The notes under the pieces: generated by a model | What the model was told of the DNA's origin: nothing | The model's database searches: none | What the model saw: only the letters and a program-made list of their open reading frames with translations | Part shown: positions 1 to 6,684 of the stretch, in pieces | Numbering within the stretch: position 1 is the stretch's first letter | How the letters are laid out: each line of letters starts with the position of its first letter | From: Desulfobacterales bacterium | GTDB taxonomy: Bacteria > Desulfobacterota > Desulfobacteria > Desulfobacterales > Desulfobacteraceae | Assembly: GCA_022361535.1 (NCBI GenBank) | Contig: JAKSAU010000193.1 | Coordinates: forward strand, 1 to 14,624 | Reading direction: 5' to 3' | Length of the DNA: 14,624 nt | Program-made: the position numbers and the translations under genes

Positions 1-541
1 AGCCGATCGGTAGAATATCATGAATGTTCGATACCGCACTCAACTCGGTGACATGCTTCAAAGTCGTCATTTCCGGATCTTCAGTTGATGTAATCTCCAT
101 TCCGACTTTGGGTTTTCCAAGGCAATAAACGTAATCTCCGGGAAGGGATCTATCCACACGAAGCTCATCTTTTTGACAGATTCCCGTTACACCGATACCT
201 AAAGCTGTTTGACGGGTTTTAATGTTTTTTTCGGAGCTGATGGTTCTGGGCAATTGATTCAGACCTATTGAATTCAACTTGCCTTCAATCCCTTTCAGGA
301 TCTCCTTTCCGGTCGGATTGGGCTCCGTTGAAAGTGAAACGGTCATTAATTTCGGAGCTGCCCCTACAGATATCAATTCCATTAGAGCCACGCGGACAGT
401 AAGTTTTCCTACCAGGGCGGCCGGAACGTTTACCTCATCCAGCTCTTTTTCACCAATTCCACCGCAGGAATCACAAGCTGAAACCAAAAACAATCCTCCC
501 TCAATAGGGCATACAGAGATATCCCGTGCATAGTCTCCCAT
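1..541 (-). CDS. cblS: Alpha-ribazole kinase-like protein (AIR synthase-related), 3' part outside window
   Basis: The gene starts at the ATG at 541-539 and runs off the left edge, leaving 180 codons. An AAAGGTG ribosome binding site lies just upstream. The N-terminus reads MGDYARDISV, then CDSCGGIGEKELDEVNVP (residues ~23-40) and VRVALMELISVGAAPKLMTV (~48-67). This is the N-terminal fold of the PurM/ThiL/SelD (AIR synthase) family, with the Asp/Gly-rich nucleotide-binding stretch and the later GIGVTG segment. Within that family, CblS phosphorylates alpha-ribazole to alpha-ribazole-phosphate, salvaging the lower ligand of cobalamin. The CblS call rests mainly on the cobalamin riboswitch and terminator directly upstream, which would make little sense for a purine or thiamine enzyme. 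No partner gene such as cblT is visible. It could instead be another AIR-synthase-like kinase. I am sure of the family and fairly sure of the specific role. Confidence 0.7.
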   Translation of the reverse strand, partial: MGDYARDISVCPIEGGLFLVSACDSCGGIGEKELDEVNVPAALVGKLTVRVALMELISVGAAPKLMTVSLSTEPNPTGKEILKGIEGKLNSIGLNQLPRTISSEKNIKTRQTALGIGVTGICQKDELRVDRSLPGDYVYCLGKPKVGMEITSTEDPEMTTLKHVTELSAVSNIHDILPIG

Positions 542-562
542 GGTGACACCTTTAAAAAAGTC

Positions 563-610
563 AAAAAAAAAGCCCATGGTTATCTTTCGTTATGAAAAAC
601 AACCATGAGC
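563..610 (-). terminator. Intrinsic terminator of the cobalamin riboswitch
   Basis: On the minus strand GCTCATGGTT pairs with AACCATGGGC (10 bp with one G-U), followed at once by nine T (563-571). It lies between the aptamer and the cblS-like start, so it is the expression platform. Cobalamin binding should favour this stem and stop transcription. A short CATGA/TCATG pairing (622-626 with 604-608) could compete as antiterminator, but that is only inference. Confidence 0.85.
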
Positions 611-638
611 TTTGCCATCGTTCATGATATTAGATTGT

Positions 639-788
639 CTACAGGCAGGTCTCCTGACTTCGCTTCAACAAACCAGCACGCCTTCCCGTCTCCGGTGGCA
701 TTTTGTGCTATTCTCAACGTAACAGTGGCGGGTCCGTTCGGGATTTTAACCCGATTTCCTATTCTCCTGTGTTCACAGGCACCTGTAG
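639..788 (-). promoter_or_regulatory. Cobalamin (B12) riboswitch aptamer
   Basis: Read on the minus strand, the element opens with CTACAGG (788-782) and closes with CCTGTAG (645-639), forming P1. It contains the cobalamin core GCCACTGTT (729-721) and the B12 box AGTCAGGAGACCTGCC (659-644). GC-rich helices such as CGGGTTAAAATCCCG lie between. Order and spacing match the adenosylcobalamin riboswitch class. It is followed by a terminator and then the cblS-like gene, so it should repress that gene when cobalamin is plentiful. Confidence 0.95.
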
Positions 789-836
789 GTATTTCTTTAT
801 CGAGTTCAATTATTCATGCAACTCAATAGACTATTA

Positions 837-865
837 CTGCTATCAATACATTCCCCGGTTGTCAA
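837..865 (-). promoter_or_regulatory. Possible promoter of the riboswitch-cblS transcript
   Basis: On the minus strand there is a perfect -35 box TTGACA (865-860), a 17-base spacer and a poor -10 box TAGCAG (842-837). Transcription would begin around 830, some 40 bases before the aptamer. The position is right but the -10 match is weak. Confidence 0.35.
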
Positions 866-914
866 CGGGCGCCGTCAAGACGTCGAATATAAGTCCTGCT
901 TGAAAGTATTAGCC

Positions 915-970
915 TTGTCATCCTCGCGGAAGCGGGGTACTAAGAAAACCACTTTTCTAAAAAGGTTTTC
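915..970. repeat. Degenerate GTCATCC-type repeat and an adjacent 7-bp inverted repeat
   Basis: The stretch at 917-937 (TTGTCATCC, then CGC-GGAA-GCG and GGGG) forms a 6-bp hairpin with a GGAA loop. It resembles one end of the dispersed GTCATnCCCGCG...GCGGG elements found in many proteobacteria, in a decayed form. Just beyond, GAAAACC (944-950) and GGTTTTC (964-970) form a perfect inverted repeat with a 13-base gap. Neither has a clear role here. Confidence 0.3.
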
Positions 971-1028
971 AAGCCTGGGATCACATTTTCCAAAATCGAA
1001 TCCGGATCAATCTTCCAGGTATTTTGTA

Positions 1029-1056
1029 TTGACTCGTTTTTTTATTCGCATATACT
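1029..1056 (+). promoter_or_regulatory. Sigma70-type promoter of the fbpABC operon
   Basis: TTGACT (1029-1034) and TATACT (1051-1056) are separated by 16 bases, a strong vegetative promoter about 100 bases before fbpA. An imperfect inverted repeat, CTAAT (1055-1059) with ATTAG (1073-1077), overlaps the -10 box and the predicted start site. That is where an iron repressor such as Fur would bind, but it is not a good match to a Fur box. Confidence 0.6.
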
Positions 1057-1095
1057 AATTATTGTTTTTCTTATTAGAAGATTTTTTTAAACTTC

Positions 1096-1135
1096 GTACT
1101 TAATGTGCACCTTTTAAGTGTTATCAAATAAGTAC
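1096..1135 (+). repeat. Inverted repeat in the fbpA 5' leader
   Basis: GTACTTA (1096-1102) and TAAGTAC (1129-1135) are perfect complements 26 bases apart, just before the fbpA ribosome binding site (AAAGG, 1147-1151). In the transcript this could be an AT-rich hairpin; in DNA, a spaced operator. Confidence 0.35.
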
Positions 1136-1158
1136 TGGAAACAATAAAAGGTTTGGTT

Positions 1159-2178
1159 ATGTCAAAGCAAATGTTATCCCTGGGTATTTCTTTTTTACTT
1201 GTTATCTTTACGAACATTATCTCTTTCAACGCCTTCGCACAAGAAACGGTCAACGTTTATTCCGCTCGTATCGAAAAGCTTATTAAACCGGCTTTTGATG
1301 CTTTTACAGAGAAAACAGGAATCAAGGTTGTTTATTTAACGGCCAAGGAAGCTGTTTTACTGGAAAGGCTAAAAGCGGAAGGCAAGCATACCAATGCTGA
1401 TCTGTTAATTACCGTTGATGCCGGCAATCTTTGGTTGGCCACACAAGAAGGTGTCCTACAATCCGTTCAATCTCAGGTATTAAACAAACAAGTTCCCGCC
1501 TCTTTGCGTGATCCTGGCAACCAGTGGTTTGGCTTGACTATTCGGGCTCGCACGATCGTATACAGCAAAGATCGGGTTCAGCCGGCGGAACTTTCAACAT
1601 ATGCAGCACTCGGAGATCCAAAATGGAAAGACCGGCTGTGCCTGCGTACTTCCAAGAAGGTGTATAATAAATCTCTCGTGGCCACCATGATTAAAAGTCT
1701 TGGCAAAGACAAGACGGAAGAGATTGTCGGTGGATGGGTAAACAATAATGCCCGGATCATGCCTAAGGATAGCAGCTTATTGAAAGCCATTGCAGCCGGC
1801 AAGTGTGATGTGGGTATCGCCAATACCTATTATCTTGGAAGAGAATTGGCAAAAAATCCTGATTTCCCTGTGGCGTTGTATTGGGCTAACCAGAATGATC
1901 GCGGAGTGCACATAAACATTTCCGGTGCCGGGGTCACCAAATACGCCAAAAACAAAAATAATGCGATAAAACTGCTTGAGTTTTTAAGTTCCGAAGAAGC
2001 TCAAAATCTATTTGCCGATGATAACATGGAATTCCCGGTGAACCCCGGCGTGAAACCGAGCGAGAAACTGGTTCGCTGGTGGGGCGGTTCGTTCAAGGCA
2101 GACTCGGTTAATGTGGCCGCTGCCGGTGAATATCAAAAATCCGCTGTACAGCTGATGGCAACGCTTGGTTACAAGTAA
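1159..2178 (+). CDS. fbpA: Fe(III) ABC transporter, periplasmic iron-binding protein
   Basis: This 339-residue protein binds ferric iron in the periplasm and delivers it to the FbpB permease. The ATG at 1159 is preferred over a TTG two codons upstream because AAAGG (1147-1151) is well placed for it. The N-terminus is a Sec signal peptide with likely cleavage at AFA|QE after residue 27. The mature protein opens with VNVYSARIEKL, the usual start of the FbpA/FutA/SfuA family. The paired tyrosines that bind iron in this family are Y224-Y225 in IANTYYLGRE. The end (FPVNPGVKPSEKLVRWWGGSFKADS, spanning the last ~50 residues) is also typical. It is first of three genes, 32 bases before fbpB. Leftward, the riboswitch gene diverges. 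Iron as substrate follows from family likeness and operon layout. Confidence 0.93.
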   Translation: MSKQMLSLGISFLLVIFTNIISFNAFAQETVNVYSARIEKLIKPAFDAFTEKTGIKVVYLTAKEAVLLERLKAEGKHTNADLLITVDAGNLWLATQEGVLQSVQSQVLNKQVPASLRDPGNQWFGLTIRARTIVYSKDRVQPAELSTYAALGDPKWKDRLCLRTSKKVYNKSLVATMIKSLGKDKTEEIVGGWVNNNARIMPKDSSLLKAIAAGKCDVGIANTYYLGRELAKNPDFPVALYWANQNDRGVHINISGAGVTKYAKNKNNAIKLLEFLSSEEAQNLFADDNMEFPVNPGVKPSEKLVRWWGGSFKADSVNVAAAGEYQKSAVQLMATLGYK

Positions 2179-2210
2179 AACGCTTTATTCCGTTCTTCGG
2201 GGTTCAGGCC

Positions 2211-3878
2211 ATGCAACTCATCAGCAATATAGTTCAATTTCGTCCCACAATAAATGCCAACTTGAGAAAGCTGTTTCGACCGCTTTCTCTTGTGGTTATT
2301 ACGATCTGCGGATTGATTAGCTTTCCTGTCCTTCTGGTTGTAGGCTCTCTCTGGCAGCCGGATCCGGAGACCTGGAAAATGCTCTGGGACACCAAATTGC
2401 CGGGATTGGGTTGGAATACCTTAAGACTTGGTGCGGGTGTAGGCATCGGTACTTTTTTGCTGGGAACAACCTTAGCCTGGATTGTGGTGATGTATGAATT
2501 TCCGGGCAAGCGTTTTTTCGAATGGAGTTTGTTACTGCCATTATCCATGCCGGGATATGTCATTGGCTTTGTATATATTTCGGCGTTTGAATATGGTTCT
2601 GTAGTGCCTGAAATCCTAGAAGGCTGCTTTGGGATTAAGGGCTGGTATCCGGAAACAAGCGGAGCTCTATGGGTGATTACCGTTATGACCCTGGTGCTTT
2701 ACCCTTATGTTTATTTGATGTCCAAAACGGCTTTCATGGAGCAGAACCTGACTCTGATGGAAGCCGCCAGAGGACTGGGCCAGAACAAAAGACAGCTCTT
2801 TTGGAGAGTTGCCATTCCTTTGGCGCGACCTTCAATCTTTGCCGGGGTTTCTCTGGCTGTGATGGAAAGTTTGGCTGATTTTGGTACGGTAGGAGTTTTC
2901 TCCTACGATACCTTTACTACCGCCATTTACGATGTCTGGTTCGGACTTTATGACAGGCAGGTAGCAACCCAACTAGCGGGATTGTTATTGTTATTGGTTT
3001 TTTTGGTCCTCTGGTTTGAAACCTCCATGAAAAAGCGCTCCAGGTACTACCAGGTAAAAGGCACCAGGCGCACTTTGAGCCCGGTACGCCCCAATAAACC
3101 GATTCAATTAATGTTATTTTCGTATCCAAGTATAATTCTCTTTTTTGCTTTTTTCGCTCCGTTTTCGATCCTGGTTCACTGGACCATAAACAGCGAAAAT
3201 GGTTTTCTATCAGATAACATCGTCCAATCCGCCTTTAACTCGTTTTCATTGGGCGCTGCTGCAGGCATAGTGGTAATCTGTATTGCCTTGATACTGGCCT
3301 ATGGAAAAAGACTTGAACCAGGTAAAACAGTATCTTCCATGGTCAGAGTAGCCACCAGTGGTTATGCCATTCCGGGGTCTGTGGTAGCAGTAGGTATCCT
3401 GATACCCCTGAGTTGGCTGGATCATGGTTTGAACAATATTTTCTCAGGTCTCTTTGGCATTACTTTGGGATTGATTCTCACCGGGTCGTTGGTGGGAATT
3501 ATGTTTGCTTATGTCGTACGATTCCTGACTATGGGTTTTAATTCGATCAATTCAAGTCTGGAAAGAATAACTCCCTCTATGGACATGGCCGGCAGAATTC
3601 TTGGAGAAAATCGATTTGGTGTATTGCGACGTGTACATCTATCGTTACTAAAACCAGGGCTAATTACCGGTTTCATTTTGGTTTTTATAGAAGTGATGAA
3701 GGAAATGCCCGCCACCTTGCTGATGCGACCTTTTGGCTTTGAAACCCTGGCGACCCGCATCTGGCAATTAACCTCGGAATCCCTGGCAGAAGAAGCAGCT
3801 CTTCCTTCGATAATCATTGTAATTATGGGTCTCATACCAGTTATGCTTCTGATTCGCTTAAGCAATAATAAAAGATAG
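2211..3878 (+). CDS. fbpB: Fe(III) ABC transporter, fused two-domain permease
   Basis: This 555-residue inner-membrane protein has about twelve hydrophobic segments in two homologous halves, the tandem-fused permease layout of FbpB/SfuB/HitB. Each half carries a cytoplasmic EAA loop that docks onto the ATPase. The first starts at residue 184 (EAARGLGQNKRQLFWRVAIP). The second is near residue 458 (DMAGRILGENRFGVLRRVHL), where DMA replaces EAA. The region between (about residues 275-310) is a basic linker, KKRSRYYQVKGTRR. The start follows only a weak AGG, so translation may depend partly on coupling to fbpA. Length is normal for the family. The ATPase gene follows after 19 bases. Confidence 0.93.
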   Translation: MQLISNIVQFRPTINANLRKLFRPLSLVVITICGLISFPVLLVVGSLWQPDPETWKMLWDTKLPGLGWNTLRLGAGVGIGTFLLGTTLAWIVVMYEFPGKRFFEWSLLLPLSMPGYVIGFVYISAFEYGSVVPEILEGCFGIKGWYPETSGALWVITVMTLVLYPYVYLMSKTAFMEQNLTLMEAARGLGQNKRQLFWRVAIPLARPSIFAGVSLAVMESLADFGTVGVFSYDTFTTAIYDVWFGLYDRQVATQLAGLLLLLVFLVLWFETSMKKRSRYYQVKGTRRTLSPVRPNKPIQLMLFSYPSIILFFAFFAPFSILVHWTINSENGFLSDNIVQSAFNSFSLGAAAGIVVICIALILAYGKRLEPGKTVSSMVRVATSGYAIPGSVVAVGILIPLSWLDHGLNNIFSGLFGITLGLILTGSLVGIMFAYVVRFLTMGFNSINSSLERITPSMDMAGRILGENRFGVLRRVHLSLLKPGLITGFILVFIEVMKEMPATLLMRPFGFETLATRIWQLTSESLAEEAALPSIIIVIMGLIPVMLLIRLSNNKR

Positions 3879-3897
3879 GCATTAATCGTAATCCGCC

Positions 3898-4938
3898 ATG
3901 CAAAAAATCATCGCTGAATTTAGAAATGTTAAAAAAACCTTTGATTCAAAGAGAGTAATCAACGACATCAGTTTGAAGTTTATAAAAGGTGAATTCACAG
4001 CGTTGCTCGGTCCTTCCGGGTGTGGCAAGTCAACAATTTTAAGGATTCTGGCCGGTTTCGAAGAGATTAACGATGGTTCTGTTTTGATTAATGATTTAAT
4101 GGTCACCACAGCACAACATCCACCGGAAAAACGTGATATTGGGATGGTATTCCAAGATCTGGCTTTATTCCCCCATTTGACAGTGGCCGGGAACATCGAG
4201 TTCGGCTTAAGAGGAAAAAAGAGTGAAAAGAAAGAACAGGTGGCAGAGCTTCTAAAACTGGTAGGCATGGATGGAATGGGAAATACCATGCCCCACATGC
4301 TTTCCGGAGGTCAGCAACAGCGTGTTGCTGTCGCCAGGGCTCTGGCACCAAGACCCAAGCTCTTATTAATGGACGAACCTTTTTCCAGTCTCGATTATCA
4401 ATTGCGACTGCAAATGAGAGAGGAACTTTGGAACATCTTAAAAAAAGAAGCAGTCAGCGTCGTGCTGGTTACACATGATTGTCAGGAAGCATTTGGTTTT
4501 GCAGACAAGGTTGTGCTGATAAATTATGGTAGGGTTATTCAGGAAGGAACACCGGCAAAAATATATCACCAACCTCAAACTCCCTGGGCAGCTGAATTTG
4601 TTGGTGGTGCCAATTTTATTACCGCCCGGGCGGATCAGCGGTCGATTTTATCAGAACTTGGTTGCTTTCAGAATCAAATGGGTCGTCAATTCGGCTCATA
4701 TTACCAGATGATCCGTCCGGAAAACTTGTCGGTTTACAGAAGTGAGCCCGAACGTTGCAGTGGGTATATTCAAAACATCAGCTTTCTGGGAGACCGTGAG
4801 GTGTTAACGATCCGCTTAAAATCCGGCAATAGTCTGATGGCTTACGTGGAATCCGGTCAAAACTGGTCTTTGTCGGAGCCTGTATCCGTTCATCCCAAAC
4901 AGTTTCTCTTGTTTCCATCTCAGGAAAAATTAAATTAA
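3898..4938 (+). CDS. fbpC: Fe(III) ABC transporter, ATP-binding subunit
   Basis: This 346-residue cytoplasmic ATPase should power the FbpAB importer. All ABC motifs are present: Walker A GPSGCGKST (38-46), Q-loop GMVFQD, signature LSGGQ (135-139), Walker B LLLMDEP (155-161), D-loop SSLD and switch His193 in VTHD. The C-terminal ~100 residues form the regulatory TOBE-type domain, including the IRPENLSVY segment. ATPases of this CysA/MalK/PotA class look alike, so iron specificity rests on the operon. The ribosome binding site is poor. No strong terminator follows directly; the nearest candidate is at 5052-5079. Confidence 0.92.
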   Translation: MQKIIAEFRNVKKTFDSKRVINDISLKFIKGEFTALLGPSGCGKSTILRILAGFEEINDGSVLINDLMVTTAQHPPEKRDIGMVFQDLALFPHLTVAGNIEFGLRGKKSEKKEQVAELLKLVGMDGMGNTMPHMLSGGQQQRVAVARALAPRPKLLLMDEPFSSLDYQLRLQMREELWNILKKEAVSVVLVTHDCQEAFGFADKVVLINYGRVIQEGTPAKIYHQPQTPWAAEFVGGANFITARADQRSILSELGCFQNQMGRQFGSYYQMIRPENLSVYRSEPERCSGYIQNISFLGDREVLTIRLKSGNSLMAYVESGQNWSLSEPVSVHPKQFLLFPSQEKLN

Positions 4939-5051
4939 CAAACAACCTGTGTAACCGGCGTCATGACAGACACACCGACCAAAAAGCGAAAACCGGTCCT
5001 TGGCAATCCTCCAAAGACAGATTCCTTATCTATCCGTTCCACCTCGCTGCT

Positions 5052-5079
5052 ACAATTTTCTTTGAATTGTTTTTGTTTT
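5052..5079 (+). terminator. Weak terminator candidate downstream of fbpC
   Basis: ACAATT (5052-5057) pairs with AATTGT (5065-5070) around a 7-base loop and is followed by TTTTGTTTT. The shape is that of an intrinsic terminator, but the stem is purely AT-rich and would be unstable. Confidence 0.3.
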
Positions 5080-5114
5080 AGGGTATTTTAGAAAGCAATA
5101 CTGTGTTACTTAGA

Positions 5115-5184
5115 CGGGTTTCCCGGCAATACCTCTAACAGGTCCTAAAATATTCTTGAGAATATGCAAAGACAATAGAGGTAT
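5115..5184. repeat. Clustered nested inverted repeats in the fbpC-dehydrogenase gap
   Basis: The first hairpin is CGGG-TTT-CCCG (5115-5125). Immediately after, ATACCTCTA (5129-5137) and TAGAGGTAT (5176-5184) form a perfect 9-bp inverted repeat. It encloses a second perfect hairpin, ATATTC-TTGA-GAATAT (5150-5165). The outcome is a stem, internal loops of 12 and 10 bases, then an inner stem. No reading frame explains it. It could be a small structured RNA or a palindromic protein-binding site. The rest of the 520-base gap (4939-5458) shows no gene. Confidence 0.5.
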
Positions 5185-5208
5185 CATTCTTTCTCTTGCC
5201 CTTGCTAG

Positions 5209-5244
5209 TGCCAATGCCCCAAGGTATTTAATCCGGGTTTGGCA
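5209..5244. repeat. Inverted repeat TGCCAA / TTGGCA
   Basis: TGCCAA (5209-5214) and TTGGCA (5239-5244) are perfect complements, with an inner CCC/GGG pairing (around 5217-5219 and 5234-5236), followed by TTAATTTT. It lies 25 bases after the nested repeats and may belong to the same structured unit or be a poor terminator for it. Confidence 0.35.
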
Positions 5245-5371
5245 TTAATTTTCCTGCCATTTACAGGCTTGTTCGCCAACATCATGAAGAGGGATTTGAT
5301 AGACGCGAGGAAAACAGAATAGAGTATTTAAAATTATTTTATGTCTGCCATCATTCAGCTTCAAGCTTTTC

Positions 5372-5400
5372 ACAGTACTTGCAGCAATAAGGGGTATAAT
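5372..5400 (+). promoter_or_regulatory. Possible promoter of the sugar dehydrogenase gene
   Basis: A perfect TATAAT (5395-5400) sits about 60 bases before the start codon. No good -35 box is found at 16-18 bases; the sequence there (around 5372-5377) is a poor match. Activator dependence is possible. Confidence 0.35.
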
Positions 5401-5458
5401 TATCATCATCGCGCCAAAGATGAATTCATTGAAACAACTCAAATAAGGATTCTAAAGC

Positions 5459-6580
5459 ATGAGATTCAAATACTTACCCCTGGTAGTTATCATTTTCTTT
5501 ATGGTTGATAACACATATGCAGAAATTGTTTTGAAACAGAAAAGCGAACGTATGAGTTTTCAGGTGGAAAAACTGGCAGATGACCTGGATATCCCCTGGG
5601 GAATGGCCTTTTTAAATCCAGATGAAATTATTTTTACTGAAATCCGGGGTACTGTTCGGATACTGGACTTAAGGACAAAAAGAATATCAACGATCTATAC
5701 CGTTCCCGACGTTCGTGACTCAGGGCAAGGTGGGTTGATGGATGTAGCCCTGCCGCCAGGTTACAAAAAAGGCGACTGGATCTACTTTACCTATAGCAAA
5801 AGACAGCAGGGAGGTGCAGCTACGGCTCTTGCACGAGCCAAACGTGTCGGGTCTGCCTTGAATCAATGGCAGGATTTGCTGGTGACACGTTCAAATTCCA
5901 GCGGAGGAAGGCATTTTGGCAGCCGTATCTCCTTTGATGGAAAGGGACATCTGTTTTTTTCCATAGGAGACAGGGGACATCGGCCTAACGGACAGGATTT
6001 AAAGACACACGCCGGATCAATACTCAGACTCAAAATGGACGGCAGCGTACCCGACAATAACCCTTTTATTGGTAACAACAGGGCTCTACCCGAAATCTGG
6101 AGCTACGGTCATCGAAACCCCCAGGGAATTGCCTTTGATTATAAAAACCGAAGGTTGTGGGCCATTGAGCATGGCCCCAGGGGTGGAGATGAAATTAATC
6201 TCATCCTTCCCGGAAAAAATTATGGCTGGGCGGTTGTTTCCCATGGCAAGGAATACTGGGGTCCTCTGCAGGTTGGCGAAGGAACGGAAAAAGCCGGTAT
6301 GGAACCGGCTAAAAAAGTATATACCCCCTCGATCGCTCCTGCCAGCCTGCTTTTGTATTCAGGCAAGGTTTTTCCGGACTGGCAGGGGAACCTTTTTTCA
6401 GGGGCTCTCAAGCTGGCTCACTTAAATCGAATCGTTCTGGATCAACAAGGAAATCCAGTCAAGGAAGAAAGGTTGCTGGTAGACCTGGATGAGAGGATTC
6501 GGGCCCTGATTCAAGGTCCGAAAGGCTTGATTTACATATCTACCGACAGTGGCAAGATACTGAGAATAAAACCGGCATGA
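5459..6580 (+). CDS. PQQ-type aldose sugar dehydrogenase (soluble, periplasmic)
   Basis: This 373-residue protein belongs to the glucose/sorbosone dehydrogenase family (soluble GDH, E. coli Asd/YliI). Those enzymes oxidise aldose sugars in the periplasm with PQQ and calcium. A signal peptide (residues 1-21, cleavage TYA|E) fits export. Beta-propeller segments appear in the usual order: DIPWGMAFLNPDEIIFTE, GQGGLMDVALPPGY, SSGGRHFGSR with the likely catalytic base His152, LFFSIGDRG, EIWSYGHRNPQGIAFD, EHGPRGGDEINLILPGKNYG, and the closing GLIYISTDSGKILRI. AAGGA (5445-5449) is the ribosome binding site. Length matches the Asd branch rather than the longer glucose enzyme. No PQQ biosynthesis gene is in view, so cofactor supply is unknown and the true sugar cannot be told. 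Confidence 0.88.
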   Translation: MRFKYLPLVVIIFFMVDNTYAEIVLKQKSERMSFQVEKLADDLDIPWGMAFLNPDEIIFTEIRGTVRILDLRTKRISTIYTVPDVRDSGQGGLMDVALPPGYKKGDWIYFTYSKRQQGGAATALARAKRVGSALNQWQDLLVTRSNSSGGRHFGSRISFDGKGHLFFSIGDRGHRPNGQDLKTHAGSILRLKMDGSVPDNNPFIGNNRALPEIWSYGHRNPQGIAFDYKNRRLWAIEHGPRGGDEINLILPGKNYGWAVVSHGKEYWGPLQVGEGTEKAGMEPAKKVYTPSIAPASLLLYSGKVFPDWQGNLFSGALKLAHLNRIVLDQQGNPVKEERLLVDLDERIRALIQGPKGLIYISTDSGKILRIKPA

Positions 6581-6588
6581 AAACTACT

Positions 6589-6612
6589 ACCCGGTAATAA
6601 CTGTTGCCGGGT
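6589..6612 (+). terminator. Hairpin after the sugar dehydrogenase, possible terminator
   Basis: ACCCGG (6589-6594) pairs perfectly with CCGGGT (6607-6612) around a 12-base loop, nine bases after the stop codon. The following sequence is AT-rich but has no immediate T run, so it may be an inefficient terminator or an mRNA-end stabiliser. Confidence 0.45.
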
Positions 6613-6684
6613 GGATTCGGATTAAATTTTGTTTTGGAATTAAGTACACTCCAGACAGTTTCTTAACCACCGAAATGGAACTTA

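Noticed and set aside
5245..5442. Minus-strand 65-codon open frame in the fbpC-dehydrogenase gap
   Set aside because: It starts with TTG without a ribosome binding site, overlaps the dehydrogenase promoter and shows no family features.
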